Source: Halalkaliarchaeum sp. AArc-CO (GTDB taxonomy: Archaea > Halobacteriota > Halobacteria > Halobacteriales > Haloferacaceae). Taken from it: a stretch of 64,000 nucleotides of DNA. Under the pieces are notes generated by a model. The model was not told where the DNA came from. It did not search any database and saw only the letters and a program-made list of their open reading frames with translations. The stretch is from the NCBI RefSeq assembly GCF_024972735.1, contig NZ_CP087723.1, forward strand, positions 2,108,001-2,172,000, in the 5' to 3' direction. The translations under genes were made by a program, and so were the position numbers. Shown piece after piece: positions 8,823 through 17,416 of the stretch (the first letter of the stretch is position 1; each line of letters opens with the position of its first letter).

Positions 8823-8881
8823 GGTGTCGAGAGGGAGGTGTCGGTTACCCCTCCGCAGTCTTGCGTTTTTTCGAATTCCGG

Positions 8882-8897
8882 CTGCAACCGGTTGCAG
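8882..8897. repeat. 16-bp perfect palindrome CTGCAACCGGTTGCAG
   Basis: A perfect inverted repeat in the 290-nt gap between the small membrane protein gene (leftward) and the UPF0212 gene (rightward). It lies about 60 nt upstream of the leftward TATA box and about 180 nt before the rightward start. It could be a dimeric regulator site or a hairpin. The rest of the gap shows only a weak TATA-like CTTATGA near 8960 and no credible gene. Confidence 0.5.
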
Positions 8898-9076
8898 AAG
8901 TGCAAGCGACCGTTTCACGGTGGATTACCTGGAGTGGCCCTCCCGTGGATATCCGTAACTTATGAGGAACGAAGCCGTCTCGTGCGCCTTTCGAACGGGG
9001 AAGTTCGGGCCCAGAACGGGCGAAAATCGGCCCGCGAACCGCAAGACACGAAACCCCGGGTCTCGTTGGACGCCAC

Positions 9077-9439
9077 ATGAGCAATTACCTCGTTGCGATG
9101 GAGGCGGCCTGGCTGGTTCGCGACGTAGAAGACATCGACGACGCGATCGGCGTGGCCGTAAGCGAGGCGGGGCGGCGCCTCAACGATCAGGACAAAGAGT
9201 ACGTCGAAGTCGAAGTCGGGGTGACGACCTGTCCCGCCTGCGGGGAGCCGTTCGACTCGGCGTACATCGCTGCGGAGACGGCGCTCGTTGGACTTCTCCT
9301 GGAGATCGAGATCTTCAACGCCGAGGGGGAGGAACACGCCACCCGGATCGCGAAAAGCGAGGTCGGGGGTGCACTCCGCGACGTCCCGCTTTCGGTCATC
9401 GAGGTCGTCGAGACCGAGTCCGACGAGGACGACGAGTAG
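9077..9439 (+). CDS. UPF0212 / DUF555 family protein
   Basis: A 120-residue protein of the archaeal UPF0212 (DUF555) family, starting MSNYLVAMEAAWLVRDVEDI. A central C-x2-C pair (TTCPACGEPFDSAYI) may bind a metal; I see no second pair. The C-terminus is very acidic (ESDEDDE). Family function is unknown; the conservation across euryarchaea and absence of membrane segments suggest a cytoplasmic housekeeping role. The nearest TATA-like element is about 115 nt upstream, so a 5' leader of roughly 90 nt is possible. It lies 75 nt upstream of cysS on the same strand. Confidence 0.85.
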   Translation: MSNYLVAMEAAWLVRDVEDIDDAIGVAVSEAGRRLNDQDKEYVEVEVGVTTCPACGEPFDSAYIAAETALVGLLLEIEIFNAEGEEHATRIAKSEVGGALRDVPLSVIEVVETESDEDDE

Positions 9440-9513
9440 CGGGGAGGAGCACCCGGCCGCGATTCCACGATTATTCGACGCTTTCAAACGCTCGCCGTGG
9501 GTAGAGGCTCCCG

Positions 9514-10992
9514 ATGACCCTTTCGGTGACCAACACCCTGTCGGGCGAACGCGAGGCGTTCGAGGTCGACGACGGCGAAGTCCTGCTGTACGTCTGTGGC
9601 CTGACGGTCTCGGACGACGCCCACCTCGGTCACGCCCGGGCGTGGGTGCACGCCGACATCATCCACCGCTGGCTCGCATACCTCGGCTACGACGTCCGCC
9701 ACGTGGAGAACGTCACCGACGTCAACGAGAAGATCACCGCGCGGGCGGGGGAACGTAACGACTGGGAGACCGAATCGGACGTGGCCCGTCACTTCACCGC
9801 GGAGATCTTTGCGGACATGCGCGGGCTCAACCTCCTGCGCGCGGAGGTGTATCCACGGGTCTCCGAACACGTGTCCGAGATCATCGACCTGGTCGAGACG
9901 CTCGTCGATCGGGGATACGCCTACGAGTCGAACGGGTCGGTCTACTTCGACGTCACGCAGTTCGACGACTACGGCCGGCTGTCGAACCAGGAGCTCGAGG
10001 AGCTGGAAGCCCAGGGTGATCCCGACGAGCGCTCCGAGAAGCGACATCCCGCGGACTTCGCGCTGTGGAAAGCCGACGGCGTCAGCGAGTCCGCCGTTCG
10101 GGAGCACCGGAAACACGAACACGACGGCGCGCTTCCGACCGGACAAACCTGGGACTCCCCCTGGAGTGAAGGTCGTCCAGGCTGGCACGTGGAGTGCTCG
10201 GCGATGTCGATGACGCACCTCGGGGAGACCATCGACGTCCACATGGGCGGGCGCGACCTGGTGTTCCCTCACCACGAAAACGAGATCGCCCAAAGCGAGG
10301 CCGCAACCGGCGAGCGGTTCGTGCGCTACTGGCTCCACAACGGGCTGCTCGAGACCGAAGGCGAGAAGATGAGCTCGAGTCTGGGCAACTACTGGAGCGT
10401 CTCCGACGCGCTCGGGGAACTCGGCGTCAACGTCGTTCGGACGTTCTACGCGGGCGCACAGTATCGGACCGACCAGGCCCTCTCCGAGGACGCGCTCGCG
10501 GAAGCCCACGAACGGTTCGAGCGACTCCAGCGGGCTTATGAGACTGCAATGGCGGCAGCCGACTCGGTCGACGCGGCGACCAAAGCCGAAGACGAAGCGC
10601 TCCATGACGCCGTCGAGGCGACGCGAAGCGAGTTCGAAGCGGCGATGAACGACGACTTCAACGTCCGCGAGGCGATGGCGGCGCTTCTGGACCTCGCTGC
10701 CGCGGTCAACCGCCACGTCGAAGCCAGCGAGACGTACGACTACCCCGGACTCAGGCGGGCGATCGAGACGCTCGAAACGTTCGGCGAAGACGTGCTCGGG
10801 CTCCAGTTTACCGGGGTCGACGACGGCGACGCCACGCTGGCGGACGAGCTCGTCGAACTCGTGTTACAGATCCGAGAGGAGGAACGCGAGGCCGGCAACT
10901 ACGAACGTGCCGACGAACTGCGGGATGCCCTCGACAACGTCGGAGTCGAGGTCGAGGACAGCCCGGAGGGGCCGACCTACCGGTTCGAGTGA
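9514..10992 (+). CDS. cysS: cysteinyl-tRNA synthetase
   Basis: A 492-residue class I aminoacyl-tRNA synthetase that charges tRNA-Cys. The HIGH-type motif HLGH is at residues 37-40, zinc ligands include Cys28 (YVCGLT), the Cys of WHVECSAMS and HHENE, and the KMSKS motif is EKMSSSLGN (about 284-292). The C-terminal DALR-type helical domain (about 340-450) and the end segment AGNYERADELRDAL are typical. Length is normal. No sign of truncation. Confidence 0.96.
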   Translation: MTLSVTNTLSGEREAFEVDDGEVLLYVCGLTVSDDAHLGHARAWVHADIIHRWLAYLGYDVRHVENVTDVNEKITARAGERNDWETESDVARHFTAEIFADMRGLNLLRAEVYPRVSEHVSEIIDLVETLVDRGYAYESNGSVYFDVTQFDDYGRLSNQELEELEAQGDPDERSEKRHPADFALWKADGVSESAVREHRKHEHDGALPTGQTWDSPWSEGRPGWHVECSAMSMTHLGETIDVHMGGRDLVFPHHENEIAQSEAATGERFVRYWLHNGLLETEGEKMSSSLGNYWSVSDALGELGVNVVRTFYAGAQYRTDQALSEDALAEAHERFERLQRAYETAMAAADSVDAATKAEDEALHDAVEATRSEFEAAMNDDFNVREAMAALLDLAAAVNRHVEASETYDYPGLRRAIETLETFGEDVLGLQFTGVDDGDATLADELVELVLQIREEEREAGNYERADELRDALDNVGVEVEDSPEGPTYRFE

Positions 10993-11079
10993 CGCGACCG
11001 CGGGATCGGTCGGAGGTGAGACCGGCGGTCGACCGGACCGCCGACAGCTATTTTCCCGGCGGTGGCGTATTCCCCTCCC

Positions 11080-11586
11080 ATGATCGTCGAGCGCGTCGGG
11101 GAGTACCGCAAGCGAGTTCACGACGAACTCAAGCGGGCGTTCGCCGACGATCACACGCCCCGTGAAGTCGCCGGGAGCTTCGCAGTCGGCGTGTTTATCA
11201 CGATGTTGCCGACGCTCGGGACCGGCCTGCTTTTGTTCGTCGTGCTCGTGGCGCTGTTCAAGTCGATCAGCAAGATCGCCCTGTTCGCATCGGTTCTCGT
11301 GTTCAACCCCGTCGTCAAGTGGGGTGTCTACGCCGCCAGTTTCACGCTGGGCACGCTGCTGCTCGGACCGGTCGAAGGCGTCACGATGGCAGACGTCTCG
11401 CTTTCGGCCGGCCCCGAGATCGTCGTCAGGCTGCTGGTCGGTAATCTGGTGCTCGCGGTCCTCGCGACGGTCCTCGGCTACGTCGTCGTCTTCCGCCTCG
11501 TCGTCTCCTACCGGGAGCAGCTCGAACCGCTGGAGGAGGCGATCGAGGAGGTCGTCGACAGGACGCTGGACCCGGACGCAGCGTAA
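11080..11586 (+). CDS. DUF2062 domain membrane protein
   Basis: A 168-residue integral membrane protein of the DUF2062 family. After an amphipathic basic N-terminus come the family hallmark AGSFAVGVFITMLPTLGTG and further hydrophobic segments (about residues 45-65, 70-95 and 110-145), ending in an acidic helix. Family members are sometimes found next to glycosyltransferases, but here the neighbours (cysS, a DUF357 gene) give no hint. I used ATG 11080; an in-frame GTG at 11062 is less likely. Function unknown. Confidence 0.82.
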   Translation: MIVERVGEYRKRVHDELKRAFADDHTPREVAGSFAVGVFITMLPTLGTGLLLFVVLVALFKSISKIALFASVLVFNPVVKWGVYAASFTLGTLLLGPVEGVTMADVSLSAGPEIVVRLLVGNLVLAVLATVLGYVVVFRLVVSYREQLEPLEEAIEEVVDRTLDPDAA

Positions 11587-11624
11587 ACCGGTACAGAACC
11601 GCACAGGTACGCATTCCTCACGAC

Positions 11625-11909
11625 CTAGCTGGTGAACAGGTCGCTGTCCCCGGGAACCGAAAACAGTCCCATCCGCACGCCACAGTCGAGCCAGCCGTAG
11701 CCGTACGAGTACGAGGCAAGCGCGTTGACCGGGTCGTCCTCTTCCCTGAAGTGACGGCCGTCCTCGAGGTAGGATTCGGCCATTTCCCGACAGTCACTCG
11801 CGGCCTCGCCGAGCGGTGTCCCTTCGGGAACGGCCCGATCGGCGACATCGAGTGCGTCCGCGAGCATTCGTTCGTACCGATCGACCTTCTCTTCGAGCTC
11901 CGCGGGCAT
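11625..11909 (-). CDS. DUF357 family protein
   Basis: A 94-residue helical protein of the archaeal DUF357 family, starting [20 protein letters not shown]. The signature is the second half: [38 protein letters not shown] (read in parts), an alpha-helical hairpin related to the TPR/HEPN-like all-helical folds. It is probably cytoplasmic and oligomeric; the biochemical role is unknown. It is convergent with the DUF2062 gene (39 nt apart) and divergent from the thymidine kinase gene, with about 118 nt between starts. Confidence 0.82.
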   Translation of the reverse strand: MPAELEEKVDRYERMLADALDVADRAVPEGTPLGEAASDCREMAESYLEDGRHFREEDDPVNALASYSYGYGWLDCGVRMGLFSVPGDSDLFTS

Positions 11910-12027
11910 GCGCTGGGATTGGATTTCGATCCCGATAGACGTTCCCCTGTGTCGTGTCGAGAAACGCCGAGGCGGCGACCCACAGCTGTTCGAAACTGTT
12001 TTGCTCGTGGCCGAATCGCCCGTACTT

Positions 12028-12660
12028 ATGCACGCCATTACGCGCTCGGGGTGGATCGAGGTGATAACGGGGTCGATGTTCTCCGGGAAGACCGAAGAAC
12101 TGCTTCGGCGGCTCCGGCGTGCAGACATCGCGGGCCAGGAGATCGTCGCGTTCAAGCCGGCGATCGACAACCGATACGGCGAAGCCACGATCGGGTCCCA
12201 CAACGGGCGCCAGTGGGACGCACGGATCGTTCCCAACGAGGGCGATGCGGTGTGGGAGCTGTACGACCGATACGACGGCGAGGAAGTCGTCGCGATCGAC
12301 GAGGCGAACTTCTTTTCCAGTGAACTCGTTGAGGTGTCCCAGACGCTGGCGTCGGACGGTGCACGCGTCATCGTCTCGGGGATCGACCAGACGTTCCGCG
12401 GGGAGCCGTTCGATCCGGTACCGCGCCTGATGGCCGTCGCGGAGTACGTCGACAAACTCCAGGCGATCTGTTCGGTCTGTGGCGAGCCCGCCACCCGAAA
12501 CCAGCGGCTCATCGACGGCGAGCCAGCCCATCGGGACGACCCGACGATCCTCGTCGGCGCCGAGGAATCCTACGAGGCCAGATGCCGGAACTGTCACACC
12601 CTCCGGACCGGACCGCGGGAGGACCCGGTCGACCGGTCCGCCCCTGAAGCCGACGAGTAA
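12028..12660 (+). CDS. tdk: thymidine kinase (type II)
   Basis: A 210-residue thymidine kinase that phosphorylates thymidine for salvage. It has the P-loop GSMFSGKT (15-22), the magnesium/lasso region starting at Asp91 ([13 protein letters not shown]), the motif [15 protein letters not shown] that lines the thymidine site, and a structural zinc site made by Cys148, Cys151, Cys186 and Cys189 (CSVCG and CRNCH). The start is ATG 12028; a TATA-like GTTTTGC centred near 11999 agrees. The last 15 residues form a charged tail. Complete and typical. Confidence 0.94.
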   Translation: MHAITRSGWIEVITGSMFSGKTEELLRRLRRADIAGQEIVAFKPAIDNRYGEATIGSHNGRQWDARIVPNEGDAVWELYDRYDGEEVVAIDEANFFSSELVEVSQTLASDGARVIVSGIDQTFRGEPFDPVPRLMAVAEYVDKLQAICSVCGEPATRNQRLIDGEPAHRDDPTILVGAEESYEARCRNCHTLRTGPREDPVDRSAPEADE

Positions 12661-12692
12661 CCGTCATACGGTTCCGGCACGTACCCGAGCCA

Positions 12693-13304
12693 GTGACGAC
12701 CTGGATCGACACCCCGGAAGGGGGACGGGACCGCGGTCCACGCGCACTCGTTCGTGCCTGGATCGAAGTGCTCGTGCGTCCGCGCCGGTTCTTCGGGACG
12801 GCGATCGCCCCGGCCGACCAGGCGCCGGCGCTGTTCTTCGCGATGGCGGTGACGGCGACGTCGATCGGGGGATTGTTTCTCGCCGTGCCCGGCCTGTCTC
12901 CCACCGTCGGGGGCAGCTCACTGGTCGGCGGTGCCGTCGTCGGCGGTCTCCTGGTGGTGCTTGTCACCCCGGTGACGTTGCACCTGACTGCTGCGGTCGG
13001 AACGATCGCGCTCGTCGTGGTGGCTCCCGATCGCGGCGGCGTCAGTGAAACCGTTCAGCTCGTGGGATACGCGAGCGCCCCGTTGGCGCTGGTTCCGGTC
13101 CCAGTCGCGCTCGCCGACGTCTCGATCGCCAGCGCGATGTGGACCGGCATCGCGTACGCGGGGATCCTGCTTTTTGTCGGAATCGCGGCCAGACACGGGA
13201 CGGGACCGGTTCGTACGGTTCTCGCCGCGCTCCCGCCGGTCGTCTTCGCGGGTGGGGTCGTCACCGCGATCCGGGTCGGAAACGCCGTCGTGTTTGGCGG
13301 TTGA
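12693..13304 (+). CDS. Yip1-like / YIP1 family integral membrane protein
   Basis: A 203-residue protein beginning at GTG 12693, 32 nt after tdk. The N-terminal segment VRAWIEVLVRPRRFFGTAI, with the short basic motif before the first helix, is characteristic of prokaryotic YIP1-domain proteins. About five hydrophobic segments follow (near residues 45-65, 75-105, 125-145, 150-165 and 175-198). Function in archaea is unknown. It may be cotranscribed with tdk, but the pairing has no obvious functional sense. Confidence 0.72.
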   Translation: MTTWIDTPEGGRDRGPRALVRAWIEVLVRPRRFFGTAIAPADQAPALFFAMAVTATSIGGLFLAVPGLSPTVGGSSLVGGAVVGGLLVVLVTPVTLHLTAAVGTIALVVVAPDRGGVSETVQLVGYASAPLALVPVPVALADVSIASAMWTGIAYAGILLFVGIAARHGTGPVRTVLAALPPVVFAGGVVTAIRVGNAVVFGG

Positions 13305-13415
13305 ACGGAGTTGCAGACCCGAGCTGCGGCTGCAGTCGAATCAACTGCTGTCATGGGTCGGTCCGCGTCCGACTTTCGACAACCGTTTTAGGCCGCGGCT
13401 ATTTCGTTCGTTCAA

Positions 13416-15602
13416 ATGGGTTCGTGTATCATCTGTGGTGTGTCTGTCGACGGCCGAATATGCGACAGCCACCAGGAAGACGTCGTTTTCGAGTTTCGTG
13501 GAGATTCCCCGGACCAGCTGGTTTCGGGTCGATACTACCGTGGCACCGTCGACGGGTACGCCGACTTCGGCGTGTTCGTCGATCTCGCGCCGGGCGTCAC
13601 CGGGCTGTTGCACCGCAGCGAGCTCGACCGCCGGCTGGAGTCGCTCGACTGGGAGCCCGGCGAAACGGTGTTCGTCCAGGTGAAGAACGTCCGTGACAAC
13701 GGCAACATCGATCTCGGCTGGTCGATCCGCCAGGCCGAACGCGAGTTCCGGGGCGCGCTGATTCAGGACGGCGACACCGATCGGGAGCCGGAGACGGAAG
13801 CCGACGACGAAAAAGAGACGCAGGGTGACGACGAGGACGTAGCGAAACCGGACAGCGGCGAGGAGGACGTTGCGACGACCGACGACCGGGCGATCGAACG
13901 GAGCGCCGAAACGGACGCCACGAGTGGTGGCGAGCCGACCGAAGTTCGGGATCCGTCCGGCAACGCGGGTACGACTGCCGTAACGAAGTCGGAGGCGGCA
14001 ACCGAAGCCACCACCGAGCCCGAAGCCGAGTCCGAACCGGAAGCCGAGTCCGAAGCCGAGTCCGAACCGGAAGCCGAGTCCGAACCGGAAGCCGGAACGT
14101 CCATCGATCGGGTGTCCGTCGAAGCGCTGTCGGACGCCGTCGGCGAGACGATCCGCCTCGAAGGAGAGATCGTGAGCGTTCGCCAGACCGGCGGCCCCAC
14201 GGTGTTCGAACTCCGCGACGAAACCGGGGTCGTGGACTGCGCCGCGTTCGTGGAACCCGGAGTCCGCGCGTATCCGGACGTCGGCGTCGACGACGTCGTT
14301 CGGCTCGAGGGTGACGTCGAGCTCCGGCGCAACGAGATCCAGATCGAGACCGAAGCGCTCGTCGTCCTCGAGGGAGACGACCGCGACGAAGTCGTAACGC
14401 GGCTCGAGGACGCCCTGGCCGCGAAGGCCCGTCCGGACGTCTTCGAGCCGATCGGGAACCACGAGACGGTCGAGGCACTGCGCGAGCCGATCCTGGACGC
14501 CGCAGAGGCGCTCCGTCGGGCCGTCCTCGAGAGCCGACCGATCGTCGTCCGACACCCGGCGACGGCGAACGGCTACCTCGCCGGTGCTGCCGTCGAGCGC
14601 GCAGTGTTGCCGCTCGTGGCAAAGGAGTACGCCGGCTCCGACGCCGAGTACCACTACTTCAAACGCCGTCCGCTGGAGTCGTCGGTGTACGACATGGACG
14701 ACGCGACGATGGACGTCACGCGGATGCTCCAGGACCGGGACCGACACGACGAGAAGCTCCCGGTGTTTCTGCTGCTTGGAACGGGAGCGACCGCCGAGTC
14801 CGAGGACGGGCTGGACCTGCTCGACATTTACGACGCCACGCGGGTCGTCGTCGACGCCGAGCCGGCGGATCCGGAGGCCGGCGACCACGCGGCAGTGCTC
14901 GTCGCGCCCGACGAGGACGACGAAGACGACCTGTCGGTGGGTGCGCTCGGAGCCGAACTCGCCGCGGCGATCGACGACGGCGCCCGGGACGGGCTCGCAC
15001 ATCTTCCCGCGACGAGCTACTGGGAGACGGCTCCGGGGACGTACGCCCGGGTCGCCGACGAGGCGGGCTACGACGCCGACAGGCGGCGCGATCTCCGCGA
15101 GGCGGTCGCGCTGGAGGCGTACTATCAGTCCTACGAGGACAAACGGGAGCTGCTCACCGATCTCCTGTTCGGGGACGGTGGCGCGGATCTCGCAGCGCAC
15201 GTCGCCGAACAGTTCCGCGTGAAGGTCGACACCGAGGTGGCGACCGCACGCGAGAACCTCGAGCGGACCGCCCGCGACGGCGTCGAACTCGCACTGCTGG
15301 ACACCGACGCGTACACCCATCGGTACGACTTCCCCCCGACGTCGCTGCTGCTCGATGAACTGCACCGCCGGGAACGAACCGACGGCGCGTTCGCGACGAT
15401 CGGCGTCGGCACCGACGAGCTGTTCGTCCGGTCGACGTTCGACGTCGACCTTCGGGCGGCCGTCGACGACGCCCGGGAGGCCGTTCCCGAGGCGGATCTC
15501 GGCGTCGCCGACCTGCGCGACGGCCGCGTGGAGTTTCTGGCCGGCCGCCGGGAAGACGCCCGGGACGCGATCGTCGACGCCGTCGTCGATCAGGCCCGAT
15601 AA
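13416..15602 (+). CDS. RecJ-like DHH-superfamily protein with Zn ribbon, S1 and OB domains; catalytic motifs lost
   Basis: A 728-residue multidomain protein. Order: zinc ribbon C4-x2-C7-x7-C15-x2-H18; S1 domain (about 35-110, GTVDGYADFGVFVDLAPG); an acidic Glu/Pro/Ser linker (about 115-225) with repeated EAESEP units; an OB fold (about 230-310, IRLEGEIVSVRQTGG); then a DHH-type domain. Active relatives have a D-x-D in motif I; here it reads RHPATANGY (R379-Y387). The DHH motif position reads VVVDAEPADP. Both metal-binding sets are therefore absent, so this is probably a non-catalytic DHH protein, as eukaryotic Cdc45 is. The TATA-like GTTTTAGG near 13388 supports ATG 13416. A structural role in replication or repair is inferred. 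Confidence 0.82.
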   Translation: MGSCIICGVSVDGRICDSHQEDVVFEFRGDSPDQLVSGRYYRGTVDGYADFGVFVDLAPGVTGLLHRSELDRRLESLDWEPGETVFVQVKNVRDNGNIDLGWSIRQAEREFRGALIQDGDTDREPETEADDEKETQGDDEDVAKPDSGEEDVATTDDRAIERSAETDATSGGEPTEVRDPSGNAGTTAVTKSEAATEATTEPEAESEPEAESEAESEPEAESEPEAGTSIDRVSVEALSDAVGETIRLEGEIVSVRQTGGPTVFELRDETGVVDCAAFVEPGVRAYPDVGVDDVVRLEGDVELRRNEIQIETEALVVLEGDDRDEVVTRLEDALAAKARPDVFEPIGNHETVEALREPILDAAEALRRAVLESRPIVVRHPATANGYLAGAAVERAVLPLVAKEYAGSDAEYHYFKRRPLESSVYDMDDATMDVTRMLQDRDRHDEKLPVFLLLGTGATAESEDGLDLLDIYDATRVVVDAEPADPEAGDHAAVLVAPDEDDEDDLSVGALGAELAAAIDDGARDGLAHLPATSYWETAPGTYARVADEAGYDADRRRDLREAVALEAYYQSYEDKRELLTDLLFGDGGADLAAHVAEQFRVKVDTEVATARENLERTARDGVELALLDTDAYTHRYDFPPTSLLLDELHRRERTDGAFATIGVGTDELFVRSTFDVDLRAAVDDAREAVPEADLGVADLRDGRVEFLAGRREDARDAIVDAVVDQAR
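14020..14096 (+). repeat. in-frame acidic repeat (EAESEP units) in the DHH protein linker
   Basis: Short in-frame direct repeats built from GAAGCCGAGTCCGAACCG encode alternating EAESEP and EAES units in the disordered linker between the S1 and OB domains. Such tracts can change in copy number without shifting the frame. Confidence 0.8.
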
Positions 15603-15614
15603 CGACGGATCGAC

Positions 15615-15667
15615 CCCGCAACGGCCGAAGCGACGACCCGCAACGGCCGAAGCGACGACCCGCAACG
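15615..15667 (+). repeat. 22-bp tandem direct repeat upstream of elp3
   Basis: Units starting CCCGCAACGGCCGAAGCGAC begin at 15615 and 15637, with a partial third copy from 15659 that diverges after about 8 nt. The array fills the space between the DHH gene stop and the elp3 TATA box (TTATTCG, 15674-15680). Confidence 0.85.
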
Positions 15668-15703
15668 ACACCCTTATTCGCGTCACGCCGTGACTGTGTG
15701 CCG

Positions 15704-17416
15704 ATGAGGTCCGACACCGACGACGTCGACGAGACGCACACGCAGGTGTGTACCGAGCTCGTCGAGCGGATCCTCGCGGGCGAGGTCGACCGGGAGAACC
15801 TCGAGTCCGCCAAGCTCGACGTCTGCTCGGCCCACTCGGCGTCGACGGTGCCGAAGAACACCGAGCTTCTGGATCACGCGCCCGACGACCGTCGGGAGGA
15901 AGTGAAGGCGGTCGTCCAGCGCAAGCCGGTCCGGACCGCGTCGGGCGTCTCCCCGGTGGCGATCATGACGTCGCCACAGCTGTGCCCGCACGGCAAGTGT
16001 CTCTACTGTCCCGGAGGGCCGGCCTCGGAGTTCTCCTCCGCCCAGTCGTACACCGGACACGAACCCGCCGCCGCTCGTGGCAAACAAAACGAGTACGACC
16101 CCTACGGCCAGGTGACGCTCCGCCTCGAGCAGCTCCGGGCGATCGGCCACCCGGTGGACAAGGTGGAGCTGATCGTCATGGGCGGGACGATGACGGCACG
16201 GAGCCACGACTATCAGGAGTGGTTCCTCAAGCGGGCGCTCGCGGCGATGAACGACTACGACGTCGAGTCGGATCCCCACCCCGCCGAGGACGAGAGCTTC
16301 AAACCCGATCCCGAGGAGTACGAGTTCCGCTACCTCGAGGACGTTATCGCAAAAAACGAGACTGCCGACGTCCGCAACGTCGCGACGACCTTCGAGACGA
16401 AGCCCGACTGGTGTGACCCCGAACAGATCGACCGGATGCTGGCGCTCGGCGGCACGAAAGTCGAGGTCGGCGTCCAGACCACCTACGAACGGATCAACCG
16501 AGAGATGCACCGAGGGCACGGAATCGAGGCGTCGAAGGACGCCAACCGGCGGCTCAGGGACGCCGGGTTCAAGGTCGGGTTCCACATGATGCCCGGCCAG
16601 CCCGGGATGACCGAAGAGATGTGCCGGGAGGACTTCCGCCGGCTGTTCGAGAGTCCGGAGTGGCGCCCGGACTACCTGAAGATCTATCCCACGCTCGTGG
16701 TGCAGGGGACCAGAGTGTACGACATGTGGAAACGCGGCGAGTACGAACCGCTCTCGAACGAGGAGGCCGCAGACGTCGTCGCCGACGCGATGGGAGAGAT
16801 CGCGCCGTACACCCGCCTCCAGCGTGTCCAGCGGGACATCCCCGCCGACTTCATCGAAGCCGGCGTCTGGAAGTCCAACCTCAGGCAGCTGGCCGACCAA
16901 CGCGCAAAAGAGAAGGGGATCGAACCGCGGGACATACGAGCGCGGGAGGTCGGGATGAACGATGCCGATCCGGATCCGGACGACATCGAGTTCACCGTTC
17001 GGGAGTACGAGGCCGGCGGCGGCACCGAACAGTTCCTCAGCTTCGAGGACACGGTCAGGGACCTCCTGGTCGGGTTCTGCCGGCTCCGGTTCCCCTCCTA
17101 TGCTCCCGGTCAGCCAGGGGCACCCGACGGCGCCGACGACCCGGTCCGGCGGGAGCTCCAGGACGCCGCGGTCGTGCGCGAACTCCACGTGTACGGCAGC
17201 GAGGCTGCCATCGGCGAAGAGGGCGACTGGCAACATCGCGGCTACGGAACGCGACTGATCCGGACGGCCGAAGAGATCGCCGAAGACGCCGGCTTCGAAA
17301 AGCTCAGTGTCCTCTCGGGGATCGGCGTTCGGGAGTACTATCGGGAGAAACTCGGATACCACCAGGACGGGCCGTACGTTTCGAAACGACTCGACGGGAC
17401 GCGTCAGGGACTGTAA
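15704..17416 (+). CDS. elp3: tRNA uridine(34) 5-carboxymethylaminomethyl-modifying enzyme Elp3 (radical SAM / GNAT)
   Basis: A 570-residue Elp3 homologue that uses SAM radical chemistry and acetyl-CoA to install the cm5-type modification at wobble uridine. The radical-SAM cluster ligands are Cys94, Cys99 and Cys102 in CPHGKCLYCPGG; KVEVGVQTTYERINREMHRGH and GFKVGFHMMPGQPG are barrel motifs; the C-terminal GNAT domain (about 440-570) contains QHRGYGTRLIRTAEEIA, the acetyl-CoA loop. A TATA-like TTATTCG centred near 15677 puts the transcript start at ATG 15704, favouring it over the GTG at 15698. The 3' end overlaps the convergent membrane gene by 13 nt. Confidence 0.95.
   Translation: MRSDTDDVDETHTQVCTELVERILAGEVDRENLESAKLDVCSAHSASTVPKNTELLDHAPDDRREEVKAVVQRKPVRTASGVSPVAIMTSPQLCPHGKCLYCPGGPASEFSSAQSYTGHEPAAARGKQNEYDPYGQVTLRLEQLRAIGHPVDKVELIVMGGTMTARSHDYQEWFLKRALAAMNDYDVESDPHPAEDESFKPDPEEYEFRYLEDVIAKNETADVRNVATTFETKPDWCDPEQIDRMLALGGTKVEVGVQTTYERINREMHRGHGIEASKDANRRLRDAGFKVGFHMMPGQPGMTEEMCREDFRRLFESPEWRPDYLKIYPTLVVQGTRVYDMWKRGEYEPLSNEEAADVVADAMGEIAPYTRLQRVQRDIPADFIEAGVWKSNLRQLADQRAKEKGIEPRDIRAREVGMNDADPDPDDIEFTVREYEAGGGTEQFLSFEDTVRDLLVGFCRLRFPSYAPGQPGAPDGADDPVRRELQDAAVVRELHVYGSEAAIGEEGDWQHRGYGTRLIRTAEEIAEDAGFEKLSVLSGIGVREYYREKLGYHQDGPYVSKRLDGTRQGL

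Noticed and set aside
13341-15686. 781-codon open frame opposite the DHH protein gene
   Set aside because: Low-complexity Gly/Phe/Arg translation, basic composition unlike haloarchaeal proteins, and full overlap with a clear multidomain gene.
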